The translations under genes and the position numbers were made by a program. From Pohlia nutans (taxonomy: Eukaryota > Streptophyta > Bryopsida > Bryales > Mniaceae): a DNA stretch of 64,000 bases. Within the stretch, counting starts at the first letter, position 1. Each line of letters begins with the position of its first letter. Shown piece after piece: positions 10,601 to 21,495 of the stretch. The stretch covers positions 1,180,501 through 1,244,500 of the forward strand of contig CM040101.1 of the NCBI GenBank assembly GCA_022496805.1, read 5' to 3'. The notes beneath the pieces are model-generated. The model saw only the letters and a list, made by a program, of their open reading frames with translations. It made no database searches and was not told where the DNA came from.

Positions 10601-13600
10601 TCAGCTATTTGAAGTACACTTCTCTCTAGTTTGGTTGGTGTTTTGTAGTATGTTTTGAAGTTTTCTGGCGTCATAAGGGTTGTTCCGTTGGGAAGGGTGA
10701 TGTGTTTTATTTCGTATATGTTATGGATTAGTAATTTGTGTAAAAGTTTGAGTGAACGATCGGGGTCGAGAAGTGGAAGTTCAATTGTGGATTGTGCTCG
10801 CCATTCTCGTTCCAATTCTGTCATATGTAGTAGGAAATTTTCATTTGTACTTTTGAGGTGAATTCCTCCAGCATTTTTTAGTAGAAATAATGTTCGTATG
10901 GTTGGTGAATTAATACAATCATATTGTGTTATTCTTGAGATTTCTTCCGCGCCTCCAAATTTTGCTAATATGTGCTGTATAAGACCTTTGTATATTATAC
11001 CTAGTCTCCCTTGGTCGTTAAGTGCATTTCGAAGTTGTTCACCAATGCATCGTAAGTATGCATTTTTTAGTGAGAAGGCTTCAAGACCAAAGAGTTCGTG
11101 AGGTAATTGGGTTATTATGTTTGCTGTGCATTTTGGTAGTCCGCATATTGTTTTTTGGATACCTATAATTTTTTTTGTCTAGTTTTTTAATGGTTGGTAG
11201 TGAATATGGAACTGCATAAAAACTGTATGCAATGCCTGCTCTAATGACGGTGTCAACCATGCTGATTTTTTGTTTAATTGTTGCAGGGCAATTGGTTAGT
11301 TGTTTACATTGGTCTATTATTTTGTTTGTGGTGATGTGCGTTTGGAGTTTCCATTTTAGTGAGGGTACTAGTTGGATGCCCAAGTATACATATGGTTCGT
11401 TTTGGTGTAGAACTGGTATTGGCTGATTTCTATAAGATATGTTGTGGTTTTGTATTAGGGTTTTAAAAATTTCAGGATTTAGTTTGGATTTGTTGGGACA
11501 TCCAGTGATGGCACATTTTTGTACCCCTAGATCCATTCCAGCCCATTCACAGAATTTATCTAGTTTGTTTAATTGTGTTTGTAGTGACTGGAGATTATTT
11601 GTTATAGCTGCTAGGTCGTCTGCGTATGCTGCAGAGCTAATGGTAAATTTCGATGTACCAAATGTGTACCCGTTATTTCCTCTTTGTAGCCATCTGAGTA
11701 GTGGTTCAAGGAATATCAGAAATAAGTATGGGCTTAGTGTATCTCCTTGGATGGTGCCTCTTTGAATGGGTATTGGTTTTGTTTTGCCGAAGTATTCTCC
11801 GGTGAATATAGTGGTAGAGTGTGAGTAGATATTTCCGATTAGTGTTACTGCATCTGTTGGATATCCAAGGTCTTTCATTATAGCTAATAGTCTAGCGTGG
11901 TCAAGGGAGCCAAATGCATTTTTGAAATCTATGTAAAGAAGGTATATGTTTTGGTTTGTAAATCTGGCGTCTTCTAGGGCTGCTATAAGTAGTTGTAGCT
12001 GTCTAGATGTACTTCTTTCTGCTCTAAATCCTTCTTGGCTGTCGTGTAGTATTTGAAACTTTTCACCATATGCTGATAATATTAGTGTTAGTGTGCTAGT
12101 AAATAGTTTGTAAATTGTGTTTGCAAGTGCTATAGGTCTGTGGTTTGGTAGTAGTGATGGGTCTCCTTTTTTGTACAAAAGTATGGTTAAACTTGTTTTC
12201 CATGATGCTGGGATTTTCTTTTGTTTATAACAATGGGTGAAAATAAGAATAGAAGTTTGTGAAAGCTATCAGGCATATTTTTTAATATTGAGTTTGGAAT
12301 TTTATCCGGGCCTGGTGTTTTATTATTGGATAGGTGTTTTAAACATAAGTCGTATGTTTCTTGGTCGAAGTATTTATGTAGTGATGTGTGAGGGTCTCCT
12401 CTTTTATCTATTATAAATCCCTCTAGGTCATGCCATGGGTATTGTTTGACTCCACATATGCAATTAGATGGGTGCTCCGGTTGGTAGTAACATGTTGGGA
12501 CTGTAGGTCTATTACTAATTGATTGTTGAATATAAATTTCATTTGCTATGTCGTCTGGGCTAGTTAGTATGTTGTTGTTTCTATCCATAATGCAATCTAA
12601 TGGTGGTGTTTCATGGTTTTTGAAGACTTTTTTATTTATCTTCTTGGAGCTTTTTTCATATAGTTGTCTGTATTTTGTGATAGCTTTTTTAATGCATTCT
12701 TGTGTGTACTTTGTGGTAATTTTACGTGCTTGCTTGTTTGCGTTTTTACCTAGTTCTGCTAAAGTTTTAATCCATTCTTGTGGATTTGATTCTGGGTTAG
12801 GAGGTGGTGGTATGATAATATGGCTATGGTTTTTTAATTCTTCTATTATTGGGTGGTTGTGCCAGTCTGGTGTGGTTTTTGTTATGTGTATTGCTTTTCT
12901 GATTAAGTGGTAGGTGGATAGGTGTTTTTTCCATTTTTTTTGGAGTTTTCTTGGCAAAAAACCTCCTTGTTGAGCTGTGCGGTGTGTTAGTGAAGGTAGG
13001 GGTGAGGCACTACATGTTTCTTGAATTTTTTCTGATATTTGTTGTATTAAGTGGTCTAATTTTGTACAAGATGTTTGCCATTGGTTGTCTGTTAGTTGTT
13101 CATTCATCAATATTGTAGTGAGTTCGTTTATTTGAAGTGAGTTTTCTTCGAAAAATAATGTTTTGAATTTTTCAATGTTATCTTGTGGGATGGGGTTTAG
13201 AATCCTTGGTGGTTTATTTGCTTTTGGTTGAGTGGGACGAGCTAGAAGTGTGTTTGGTGGTATTTGTAAGGTGACTGGTGAATGGTCTGAGTTGAGGTTG
13301 TAGTCATGATTTGTGGTTGAGGTATATAATGTATTATTGGGAGTTTTAATGTAGTATCCATCTATTAAACTTGTTTGAGTGTAATTTTGTCCACCTTGTT
13401 TGGTGAATGTGCTATTAGTTGGTATGTAGGTTAAATCTAGAGTGTCTGTGAATGTACGCCATTCTATGTCTTCTATTTGTGGGGGTGTTATGTTGAATTC
13501 ATTTTGTCTGCCGATAAGGGCTATGTCTCTGTTAAAATCGCCACATAATATGTATGTGTGGTTTGGGTGTGCTATAATTTGTTGTTCTATTTGTTGTTGT

Positions 13601-14658
13601 ATTATTGTAATGTATTGAATATCTTCTAAGTGGGAGGGCATGTACATATGTAGTATTAGCCATGGTTGAAGTGGTGCATTATTTATTTGTATAATTTGTA
13701 AATATGGTGAGATTTCAGCCGGGGTAGGTATTTTGGTGATGTTTCCCGGGTATGCATATTTGTTATTTATTAGAGTGAGGAGTCCGCCTCTAGCAGGGGT
13801 ATATGGCATTCTTTGTTGCATGCATCTTGTTAAGGCGTGTATGTTGTTGAAGATTAGTTTGTATTGTGGGAATAGGTTTTGTATATATCTTGTTGATTTT
13901 GTTGCGGTTAGTTTGGTTTCTTGTATTGTAATAATTGTTGGATTTGTTGTGGTGTTCGAGATTAGGTTTTGTAGGCTTGGTAGGGCAGTGTTTAATGATG
14001 ACGCGTTCCATGTAATAATGTGTGTGTTGTGGTTTATTGTTTGTGTCTCTTGGATTTGTGGTAATGGTATATTAGGTAGTTGAGGTGGGTGTGAATATTC
14101 ATCTATAGGATCATTGCATTTGAGAGATTCTGTTAGTAAATTTACGGGTAGGAATGGGAATTTGTTTGTTAGTGTTTGTAAGCTTGGTGGGTTAGTGTTT
14201 TGTTTGATAAAATCATAAAGTTGTTTATGTATGGTATTGGAGGGGTTAATTAGATTTTGGTTGTTGTTTTTAAATTTGATGTATGGGTGTGAGTTTAAGA
14301 TGTGTCTTTCGGGGGGGTTTTGAAGAAGTGCCATTTTCTCAAGAAGTATTGTTGTCCAGTCTGGGTCGGGTATTTGTATTAATTGGTGGTCGCATGATTC
14401 TAGTAATGGACTTAGCGTGGTAATGAGTGCATATAACATGCGCGGAGGTGAGTGGTGTTGGTTTTCAAGTATGTATTTTGAGAGGTGTGGGTAGTCTGTG
14501 GATGCTTCTAGGTGGTTTGGGTGTGTTGTTTTTAAGCAGGGAGCAAACGTTTTTGCTAAATCTTGGTACTCTGGATGTAGTTTTATTGTGCATGGTATAA
14601 AATATGTTTTGTTTCTATTTTTATGTGATGTAGGATGTGTTTTAAGTAAGTTTGGCAT
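7648..14658 (-). CDS. LINE ORF2 polyprotein (APE, RT, MTase-like, RNase H, RLE), two frame breaks
   Basis: About 2,340 codons in three collinear open segments. Segment 1 (14658-12187) has an AP-endonuclease-like domain (TWNASS, IQETKL, LCGDFNRD, IDGYYI, NSDHSPV) and the start of the RT (PGPDKIPNSIL). Segment 2 (12178-11081) has the catalytic palm: YIDFKNAFGSLDH, QGDTLSPYLF and AYADDLA. Segment 3 (10824-7648, open further upstream to about 11170) has a Cys cluster (CYPSCTPNCPNPCARH), a methyltransferase-like stretch near its residue 375, RNase H near 575-710 (YTDGSF, AELMAI, FTDCLN, GNEQADKLAK), a CSIC...C...H motif, and a PD...E...K segment near 928-975. One frame break lies at about 12,240-12,255. 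The other is in the T8 run 11,169-11,176, where one base fewer restores the frame. Apart from these no stop occurs. The product would nick target DNA and copy element RNA. Confidence 0.88.
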
Positions 14659-14706
14659 TGGTCCCGGGTTAGTTTCAATGTCACCAGAGAGTAGTAGTAG
14701 TAGTAG
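14659..14706 (-). promoter_or_regulatory. 2A-like ribosome-skipping sequence directly before ORF2 Met
   Basis: The codons just before the ORF2 ATG encode LLLLLLSGDIETNPGP, followed by Met-Pro. The final eight residues fit the 2A consensus D-(V/I)-E-x-N-P-G-P exactly, and the preceding Leu run plus Ser-Gly is typical of active 2A peptides. In known cases the ribosome fails to form the Gly-Pro bond, so two proteins come from one frame. 2A sequences are known at the N-terminus of some non-LTR retrotransposon proteins, such as trypanosome L1Tc. Here it would release ORF2 from the upstream extension. Confidence 0.85.
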
Positions 14707-15381
14707 TTTTGGGATGTGGTACTTGATGAAGTTTGGTTTGATGTTAGTTTTGTTTTTGTTAGGAAGGTGTTTTTTGTTTTTTCTGAGGGGTTTTGAGGCC
14801 TTTTTATTTGTTTTGTTAGTGGTATGTTTTATGTGATTGTGGTGAATACGATTTTTGTAATTACGATTGTTATTATTATTATTATTTAGATGGGTATTCG
14901 AAGGGGTGTTTTTGTATATCTTTTTGGGTGTATTAGTTTTGTGAAGTGGTATTGATCTATCTCTTTTTTGGCCGAGGCCGGTAGGCCGAGGCCACTTAGG
15001 GTTTATGTTTTGGTGGTTTTTTGGGTGATTGAATTTTATTTTATGGTATGGATTGATGGATGTCCTTTTTTGTTTAGATGAATTTTTGTTTTGTTTATAT
15101 GTTTTTGTTTTTTTCTTTATTTTTATTTTTGTTTTTTTGTTTTTATTTTTGAGGTAGTTTTTGGTGGTGTTTTTTTGTGACGTTTTGTTTTTTATTTTGT
15201 GTTTCTTTTTAATATATTTTATAGCATATATAGATACTATAAATATATGTTTGTTTTTGTGTTTTTTTTTCTTTTTTTTCTTTTTTTTTATTATTACTTT
15301 TTTCTTAGTATATAAATATACTCGTAGATTTACCGCTGCGTTGTTTGTCCAAATCAGTTTGACGTGTCCATGTTGCCATCT
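14659..15381 (-). CDS. ATG-less K/N-rich extension joining ORF1 to ORF2
   Basis: The ORF2 frame stays open for 241 codons upstream of its first ATG, running into the last 25 nt of ORF1 in the -1 frame. The stretch is over 70% A on the sense strand in places, where TAA should be frequent in any untranslated frame, yet no stop occurs. It has no in-frame ATG. The encoded segment is rich in Lys and Asn with short His/Pro-containing parts, and ends in a 2A-like motif. I infer that it is reached by a frameshift or by termination-reinitiation at the ORF1 end. I see no canonical slippery heptamer in the overlap. The alternative is an untranslated linker with a chance open frame. Confidence 0.62.
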
Positions 15382-16982
15382 TCAATGGCTAGAGTGTTGC
15401 CACTTTTCTCGTCCAAGGCTTGCATAGTACTAGCAAGTTGTCTTCTAAGGATTGTCATTTGCGCTGTGAGGCTTGATGATGACTTCTCCACTGCTTTCTC
15501 TGCGATTTGTTGTTGTTCACTGCGGAGTTCTTTCTTCATGGTAGAGATTTCTTCTCTAATTCCGACTATTTCTTTCATGATGTCATTTTGGGGTGTCTCT
15601 TTTGCGGAATTTCCTATTGTTTCTATGGTGTTTGCTAGGGCAGTGTTCACATCACTGAACCCTAGCCTTGTGAGTTCAGCAGCATTGGGAGGGTTTGCAC
15701 CATCGAGACTCCTAGGATGTGCAGTAAACTCTACATGTTTGCCAAGAAGTTTTGCAGACTTCTTGACAAACGTTTTGTACACTGTAGCATTGAGACATTG
15801 GATGTTGCATGAGCCTAAGTGTTTACCATTCTTCTCATCACGCTTGAAGAAGAAGCTCACTACATTTCTTGGTCCCATGTAAGTTTCGATGCTTGCTTCT
15901 ATTTCTTCAACACTCTTCGTTTTGTTGAGATTCTTGGCGATAAAGATGAGTGCGTTTTTCCTTGCAATGTCATCCTTTGTGTTTGCACGATCCGCTAGTT
16001 TCCCCTCTAAGATCTCCTGGTTGTATGTGATTTTATGTTCTTTCATCTTTTGAGCTTGTTCGGGAGATGCAGCTACTACCCAAGCAAAGAGGTTTTCTTT
16101 CTTTTTTTGAACATTTGTTATCTCATACTCCATCCCTCTTTTGAAACTTTCCACTAGTATTTTCTCATAGAGTTCGTACCATTCCTTGTGCTCTAGTTCT
16201 GCACTTGTTACTTCGACTGACAAGAGGTTGTTCAAAGCAAGAGAGTCGTAAGTTTTACAAATTTTTCCTCTCTTGAACTTCTCATTGTCAAGTTGAAGGA
16301 TGAATGGTCTTAATCCTTGGAGAAGGCCCATTCCATCAATTTCGGGGTTTTTCAAGTGCAACTTGATAACCCCGCTCCACTTAGTGGATTTGTGGTAGCA
16401 CATGATGGCAATGGGTTCTCCAATGATATCCCCAAGCATAATGTTCATTTCTTTGAGTCTCTCCTCTACTAATGACATTATAATTTCTTTTTCCCATTCC
16501 TTTTCCTCCATCTCGAAGATGATGGCGATTTGGTAATCAAAGGAGAAACCATACTTATCAACCTCAACATCAGATGGAATCTGTGTGAGGTTGAAGTATT
16601 GGCCATCCTTGCCATCCTCCCGAGAGTTGGGCCATTCCTCTTGTATGACAAACGGGAAGGAAATTGATGCTGATTGACATTCCTTAGCTTCCTTTTCTCT
16701 CATCCCGTTCTTAACAAGCGTTGCTACAGGTTCATTACTATCTATGGGGTAACCTTTTCCACGATTCGTCCAATTCATAGCTTGGTACCCAAGCCAAAAG
16801 GGAGGGCGTTTCAAACCGGGGTTTGATTTGCCCTTAGCCTTCTTTTGGCTTGAAGCACCTTGAGTAGAAGAAGAATTACGTTTTTGAGTTACAAACATTT
16901 TGGTATCCGTGTCATTATCTAAAGCTGTAAGTTTGTCTTTGTATCTCTGAGATGATGTGGAGCTCGTGGGTCGTTGAGACAT
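15354..16982 (-). CDS. LINE ORF1 protein, 542 residues
   Basis: Starts at MSQRPTSST, the first ATG after a change from low-information leader sequence to protein-like sequence. The N-terminus is Ser/Thr/Lys-rich and probably disordered. The middle has a WLGYQAMNW motif and mixed alpha/beta-like sequence. The C-terminal about 90 residues contain a predicted coiled coil (IVGIREEISTMKKELRSEQQ). I recognise no RRM or CCHC knuckle. Its place upstream of ORF2 and its coiled coil fit an RNA-binding, multimerising ORF1 protein. It ends only 25 nt inside the open ORF2 extension frame. The same frame is open far upstream, so a longer product cannot be excluded. Confidence 0.75.
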   Translation of the reverse strand: MSQRPTSSTSSQRYKDKLTALDNDTDTKMFVTQKRNSSSTQGASSQKKAKGKSNPGLKRPPFWLGYQAMNWTNRGKGYPIDSNEPVATLVKNGMREKEAKECQSASISFPFVIQEEWPNSREDGKDGQYFNLTQIPSDVEVDKYGFSFDYQIAIIFEMEEKEWEKEIIMSLVEERLKEMNIMLGDIIGEPIAIMCYHKSTKWSGVIKLHLKNPEIDGMGLLQGLRPFILQLDNEKFKRGKICKTYDSLALNNLLSVEVTSAELEHKEWYELYEKILVESFKRGMEYEITNVQKKKENLFAWVVAASPEQAQKMKEHKITYNQEILEGKLADRANTKDDIARKNALIFIAKNLNKTKSVEEIEASIETYMGPRNVVSFFFKRDEKNGKHLGSCNIQCLNATVYKTFVKKSAKLLGKHVEFTAHPRSLDGANPPNAAELTRLGFSDVNTALANTIETIGNSAKETPQNDIMKEIVGIREEISTMKKELRSEQQQIAEKAVEKSSSSLTAQMTILRRQLASTMQALDEKSGNTLAIEDGNMDTSN

Positions 16983-19900
16983 GCTGAAAATGAAAAAGTT
17001 TTGTGTTAAAATGCTATGGATTTTATGAGAAGTAGAATTTCTCCTTTTAATCTCATGATTTACTCCTCCCCACAACTTAATTTGTGGGGCCGAGTGGAGC
17101 ATAATCATTGAGAAGGAGGTAGAAGTATTGTAAATGGATTTAAGTGTGGTAATTTTTTTAAAGTGATCAATGTCATATAAAGCATACATACAAGAATGGT
17201 TGTTACGAATCATACTATACATATTAAAAGTCTGGTTATTTAGAGTTTTGTCTAATACCATCCAAACATTCAAACTCGGAGGGTTAACATGGACATACAT
17301 TTCTTTCTTCCAATAATATGTCCACACCTTAAGAGTGTGAGCATAACTAAAGGCTAAAAGGTTTACAATTATATCATAATTGTAGCAATTGACGTTTAAA
17401 TAGTTATGCAAACAGAACGTACATAGATCATGCAAACAAAGGGTTTTAGAGAGATTGGTCATGCAAGAAATACTCATGCACACCAAGGCCTTATCCTCTT
17501 TCAAGTGATTAGGGAGACACATGGTACGGCTTGCATAATAAGCCTGGTAATTTTGAGCATAGTAATTCAATGAACTAACATGGTTACTGCAGGTCCTAAG
17601 ATGAGAGTTAGTAGAGGGAGGAGAACCTTGCGTGCTAGTTGTTGATGGCTGCGTGGACGGTCTGTTGAGGTGCCTCCCTGCTTCAGAACTTCGAAAACTG
17701 CTCCTTCTTCTCTTTACTGTGATTTTCCTTGGGCTGGCTGAATGTTGATGCGACGTCCCTTCTTCAGTTGGCTCCGCAGTACTGCTCCAGTTGCATGTTG
17801 TGACCAAGATTGTAGCTCCAGTGTGGGTATCACTAATTACAAACTTCAGAGAGAGAGGAATCTGTCTACTGCGTGTGTGCTGTGGGGGGATAGAGAAGAA
17901 ATGAGGGGAGGACAGGATAGACGTTGGGAAGCAAGAAACAAAATGATCAATGTTTAGGTATCTTAACTCATGTAGCAGGGAGAAGGAGCACAGGCTATCA
18001 ATGGGCTGGGAGGTGGCAGCTACAATGGTTTGGCAGAGAACGGCAAAGCTGTGGAGACTGGAAGAAGAGTGGAGCAGAGAACTCACGAGGGGAGCAAGAA
18101 GATGAAATGAGGGTGTGAACCTGTGCTGCTTAAGTATGTGGTGGTGCGGCTTGTGTCTGTTGGATGTAATTTTGAGGCAGCTGGTGTTTACCGTGTCGAA
18201 TTTTGTCTTTACGGTAATTCTATCTTTGCCTCGAGCGTCGTTTTCCTCCACCTGTGGTTCGCATGGGGGGCGATCATGTGGGCCTTCGTGGACTTTGGCC
18301 GAATTGCGGGCGAACTTGGTCAAATTGCTGTAGCCCTTCCAGTTGTCGCCGGAGTCATGGCATTGGCGGTCGTATAATTTTGGTGATTTTCGTGGGAGGA
18401 CTGGAGGGTTTTTTGGCGTTTCCTCTTGTCTCACTCGCACGATCTTCATGCGCACGATCTGCCTGTTTGTATTTGGCCGATTTGTTGGAGCCAACGACTT
18501 TGAGCATGACGCCGAGCTGCGTACGCAACTGCAGAGAGTGCCTCTGCCGCAGCTTCTAGGGTAATTGGCGGGGAAGCGTTTGTACCTGTGACTCTTTCTT
18601 AGGGGGCGGTTGGCTGACCTTTCGAGGTGATGTGGGGGCGCGGAGATATCCACGTTGTACTCGCTAAGGCCGCGGATGGGGTTGAGGTGTCGCAGCGAAG
18701 GCTGCGGGAGGTCGTCAACGTAACGCAGCAAAGGCCGCGGAAGGGGTTGCAGCAGTGTTGATTTCTCTTCCTTGGGGTTATTTCTTCTCAGCCTGCTTGG
18801 AGCCGGCTGCTGTCTCAATGCAGTCAATGGCGTGTGCTCACGTTGCGTCTCCAGCGAGCAGAGCTTCAGGCGCATTCGGGAGAGTTCAGGGCTGGTGATT
18901 CTGCTGCGATCGGGAGAGTTCGCAGCTGGCGACTTTGAGCGGTGCTGGCCACTCCGAGCGTTTGACGATTCTGGCTGGCGACTCCGAGTGGCTGAATCTG
19001 GGTTAGTTTTCTTCAGGTTGTGGCCGACAGCATTTGAGCAGGCTCTGAAGTTTTTGTTGGAGAAGGTCATTCGGAGCTGCGGGGACTGCATCTTCTGTAC
19101 TCCGAAATAGAATTGGGGTTTGGCCGTGCAGGAGAGTGTGGGCCTTCGGAAATTAACCCCTAATTGCTGGTACTTTCTCTTGTCTCTGTGCTCAGTGCTT
19201 GTGTTGATACGGTGTTGAATTATTGGGCTAGGGGCTGTCCGGTGCGATTCTAGGGTTTGTTGGTGCTGTCCCAAGCAGTATCCAACGATACTGTTATTAT
19301 GCAGCTTGTTTGTTGGCATGGACTTCCATAGCAGAGAGTAGTAAGCATGCATGTAAATTTGCGTTCCATGCTTCTGTCCTGACAATCTGTTTTGAATTTG
19401 CTTCATGTCGGTGTGGCTGACAACAGCATCGTCCAGTTGCTGCAGCAGCAAGCTTTGTTCTGTTGTCAATTGGCGGATCTGTTGATTGGTGACGAATCCT
19501 GCAGGTATGTTTGCTTGCTCTAGCTTCTTCCTTTGCTGCTTGCGCGTTTTGTTGAAGCTCTGTTGTTTCCTGTCGCAAGGCTCCGTTTTGTACTGCATTC
19601 GTGCTCCCACAGCGCTTTCTTGGGCTTGCATTCTTGCTCCATCCGAGGTGAGTGTTGTCGTTTGCGATGCGATACAGCTACTATCTTCGCATTTCGAAGC
19701 TGTCCAGCCGTAAGTTTTGATGGTGCTTTGTCGATGCTGTCCATTGTCTACCTGTTTGTACAGAAAGCAATCAACAATAAGAAAAGAGATATTTGAAAGG
19801 TTTTGATTGCTTACTTGTGTTTGCAGGCAATACAGACTTGGATTTGGGTTGTTGCAAATGCGGTTGGCGCTTCCTCTGATTTTGGGCAAGCCGTTCGGCT

Positions 19901-20641
19901 TTGTTGGATTCTCCTGCTGGGGTTCGAAGTTCTTGGTGCTAGTAGCTTTGTCCTGTTGATGGAATGGTGTTTGAAGGTACTGCTTGGGACCACAGATCTT
20001 TGTCATATTTAGCAAGGAGTTAGCTCTAGAAGTACGGCAAGCAGTGGTAAACGAGTGCAGATCTAGATCTAGATGATGTGCAGTAGTGTTTATACGTTCT
20101 AAAGCATGAAACCTCAAGCAATGGGTGTAACTCAGCATGTACAACATAATGGAGAGAAAGGCAAGCCTGAAACGGAAGCTTGATTTTGGTTCAGTCATTG
20201 TTGATCTGTTGGCTGCGGTGTGGAGAGAGAGAGGGCATGGTGAGGATGTTATGAGGAGGAGTAGTGCATACTGTGCCGTTGGAGCTATCCACAGAACTAG
20301 AGGCAGCCCAGCCTGCCTCTTACACAAGTGACCTTTAGATCTGCAAATGCTCGGTGTGGTGCCAACGATTCACCACTCGGCGAGATCCAACTCTTCTGCG
20401 CCGTGCACGATCTGATCTTGCGCACTTTCTCCATGTTTGTTCTTGCAGCCCAGCCTGCTTGTCTGTGTATAGCTTTACCTGCACATTCTACAATACATCC
20501 TCACTCACAACCTTCCTGCACAAGCAGCAGAGCTGCCATCCTCCTCTCAGCCCCTCCACACCGCACATCGCGGAGCTCAGCACGCCATCCTTCCTCTCGA
20601 AGCTACCGGGCTCCCCCGTTTCACAATGAAAAAAAAAAATC
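16983..20641 (-). other. LINE 5' leader with an unusually long open frame
   Basis: The 3.66-kb leader lies between the element's 5' end and the ORF1 ATG. From 20,327 down to ORF1 the ORF1 frame has no stop for about 1,115 codons. The translated text looks non-globular: rich in Ser, Asn, Gln, His, Thr and Arg, full of short repeats, with no domain I know. The plus strand of the same region also holds several open frames, which suggests composition plays a part. Segments resemble untranslated leader with CAG/GCTG-rich runs. It may be a promoter/leader, or an N-terminal extension of ORF1. Confidence 0.5.
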
Positions 20642-21495
20642 CTACATTTTTACACTAAGTGCAAAAGGCAGCCATGACTCCCTGGACTCCTTTTTGAGAT
20701 TTGTTTGCACATTTGGGTTCCTAATAGCACAACGAACTCCATGGTATTTTTCTTTGAATTATGAACAATCATTAAGCCTTCATTATGGGCATTATTCCTT
20801 GACTATGTTTTTTGACTACATTTTTATACTAAGTGCAAAATGCAGGCATGACTCCCGAGACTCTTTTTTGAGATTTTGTTTGCACATTCGGGTTCCTAAT
20901 AGTATAATGAAATCCAAGGTATTTTTCTTTTATATATGAAAATTAATCTTCCATTCAATATGGGCATTATTCGTTGACTATGTTATTGACTTTAATTTTA
21001 CACTAAGTGCAAAATGCAGCCATGACTCCCGGGACTCCTTTTTGAGATTATTTTTCACACATGGGTTCCTAGTAGCACAAGGAACACCCTGGTATTTTTC
21101 CTTTAATTATGAAAATTAATCCTCCTTTCATTATGGGCATTATTTCTTGACTATGTCTTTTGACTACACATTTACACAAAGTGCAAAATGTATCCATGAC
21201 TCCCGGGACTACTTTTTGAATTTTTTTGCACATCTGGGTCCCTTATGACTTAAGAAACACCATAGTATTTTTCTTTTATATATGAAAATTAATCTTCCAT
21301 TCATTTTGGCCATTTTCCCTCGACAATGTTTTTTGACTACACTTTTACACTAAGTGCAAAATGCAACCATGACTCCTGAGACTCCTTTTAAAAATTTCTG
21401 CTCATTTGAGTTCCTAATAGCATGAGGAACACCATGGTATTTTTCTTTTATATACGAAAGTGAATCTTCCATTCATTATGGCCATTTTCCCTATA
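20642..21495. repeat. Satellite array, right part (about 5 units) with right LINE target duplication
   Basis: The array resumes in phase with CTACATTTTTACA (20,642-20,654, the second copy of the LINE target duplication). GTGCAAAATG-type unit starts recur at about 20,658, 20,835, 21,010, 21,180 and 21,355, giving units of about 170-178 bp with moderate divergence. The last unit runs directly into a different repeat (TAGCCCGAAGGTAGTGG). Confidence 0.88.

Larger units (their letters stand above)
7135..20641 (-). mobile_element. Full-length 13.5-kb Dualen/RandI-like non-LTR retrotransposon
   Basis: The element is bounded by a 13-bp target-site duplication inside a satellite array. On the minus strand it reads: long 5' leader, ORF1, ORF2, 3' UTR, and a terminal TATC microsatellite tail rather than poly(A). 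ORF2 carries an apurinic-like endonuclease, RT, RNase H and a C-terminal PD-(D/E)XK-like segment. That dual-endonuclease plan is known for the Dualen (RandI) clade, first described from Chlamydomonas. The size is about twice that of ordinary LINEs. The copy has two apparent 1-nt frame breaks in ORF2, so it is either recently dead or carries homopolymer assembly errors. The intact boundaries argue for a young insertion. Confidence 0.85.

Noticed and set aside
8282..10861. Several plus-strand open frames of 60-110 codons across the LINE ORF2
   Set aside because: They are mirror frames of the G-poor sense strand of ORF2. The products are Val/Cys/Gly-rich with no domain, and the minus frame carries clear RT and RNase H motifs.
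14686..14706. TAG/AGT microsatellite before ORF2 as a simple repeat only
   Set aside because: On the sense strand it encodes the Leu run of the 2A-like motif in the correct frame, so it is described there.
17742..20331. Plus-strand open frames opposite the LINE leader
   Set aside because: No recognisable domains; their number probably reflects local composition. The minus frame is continuous with ORF1.
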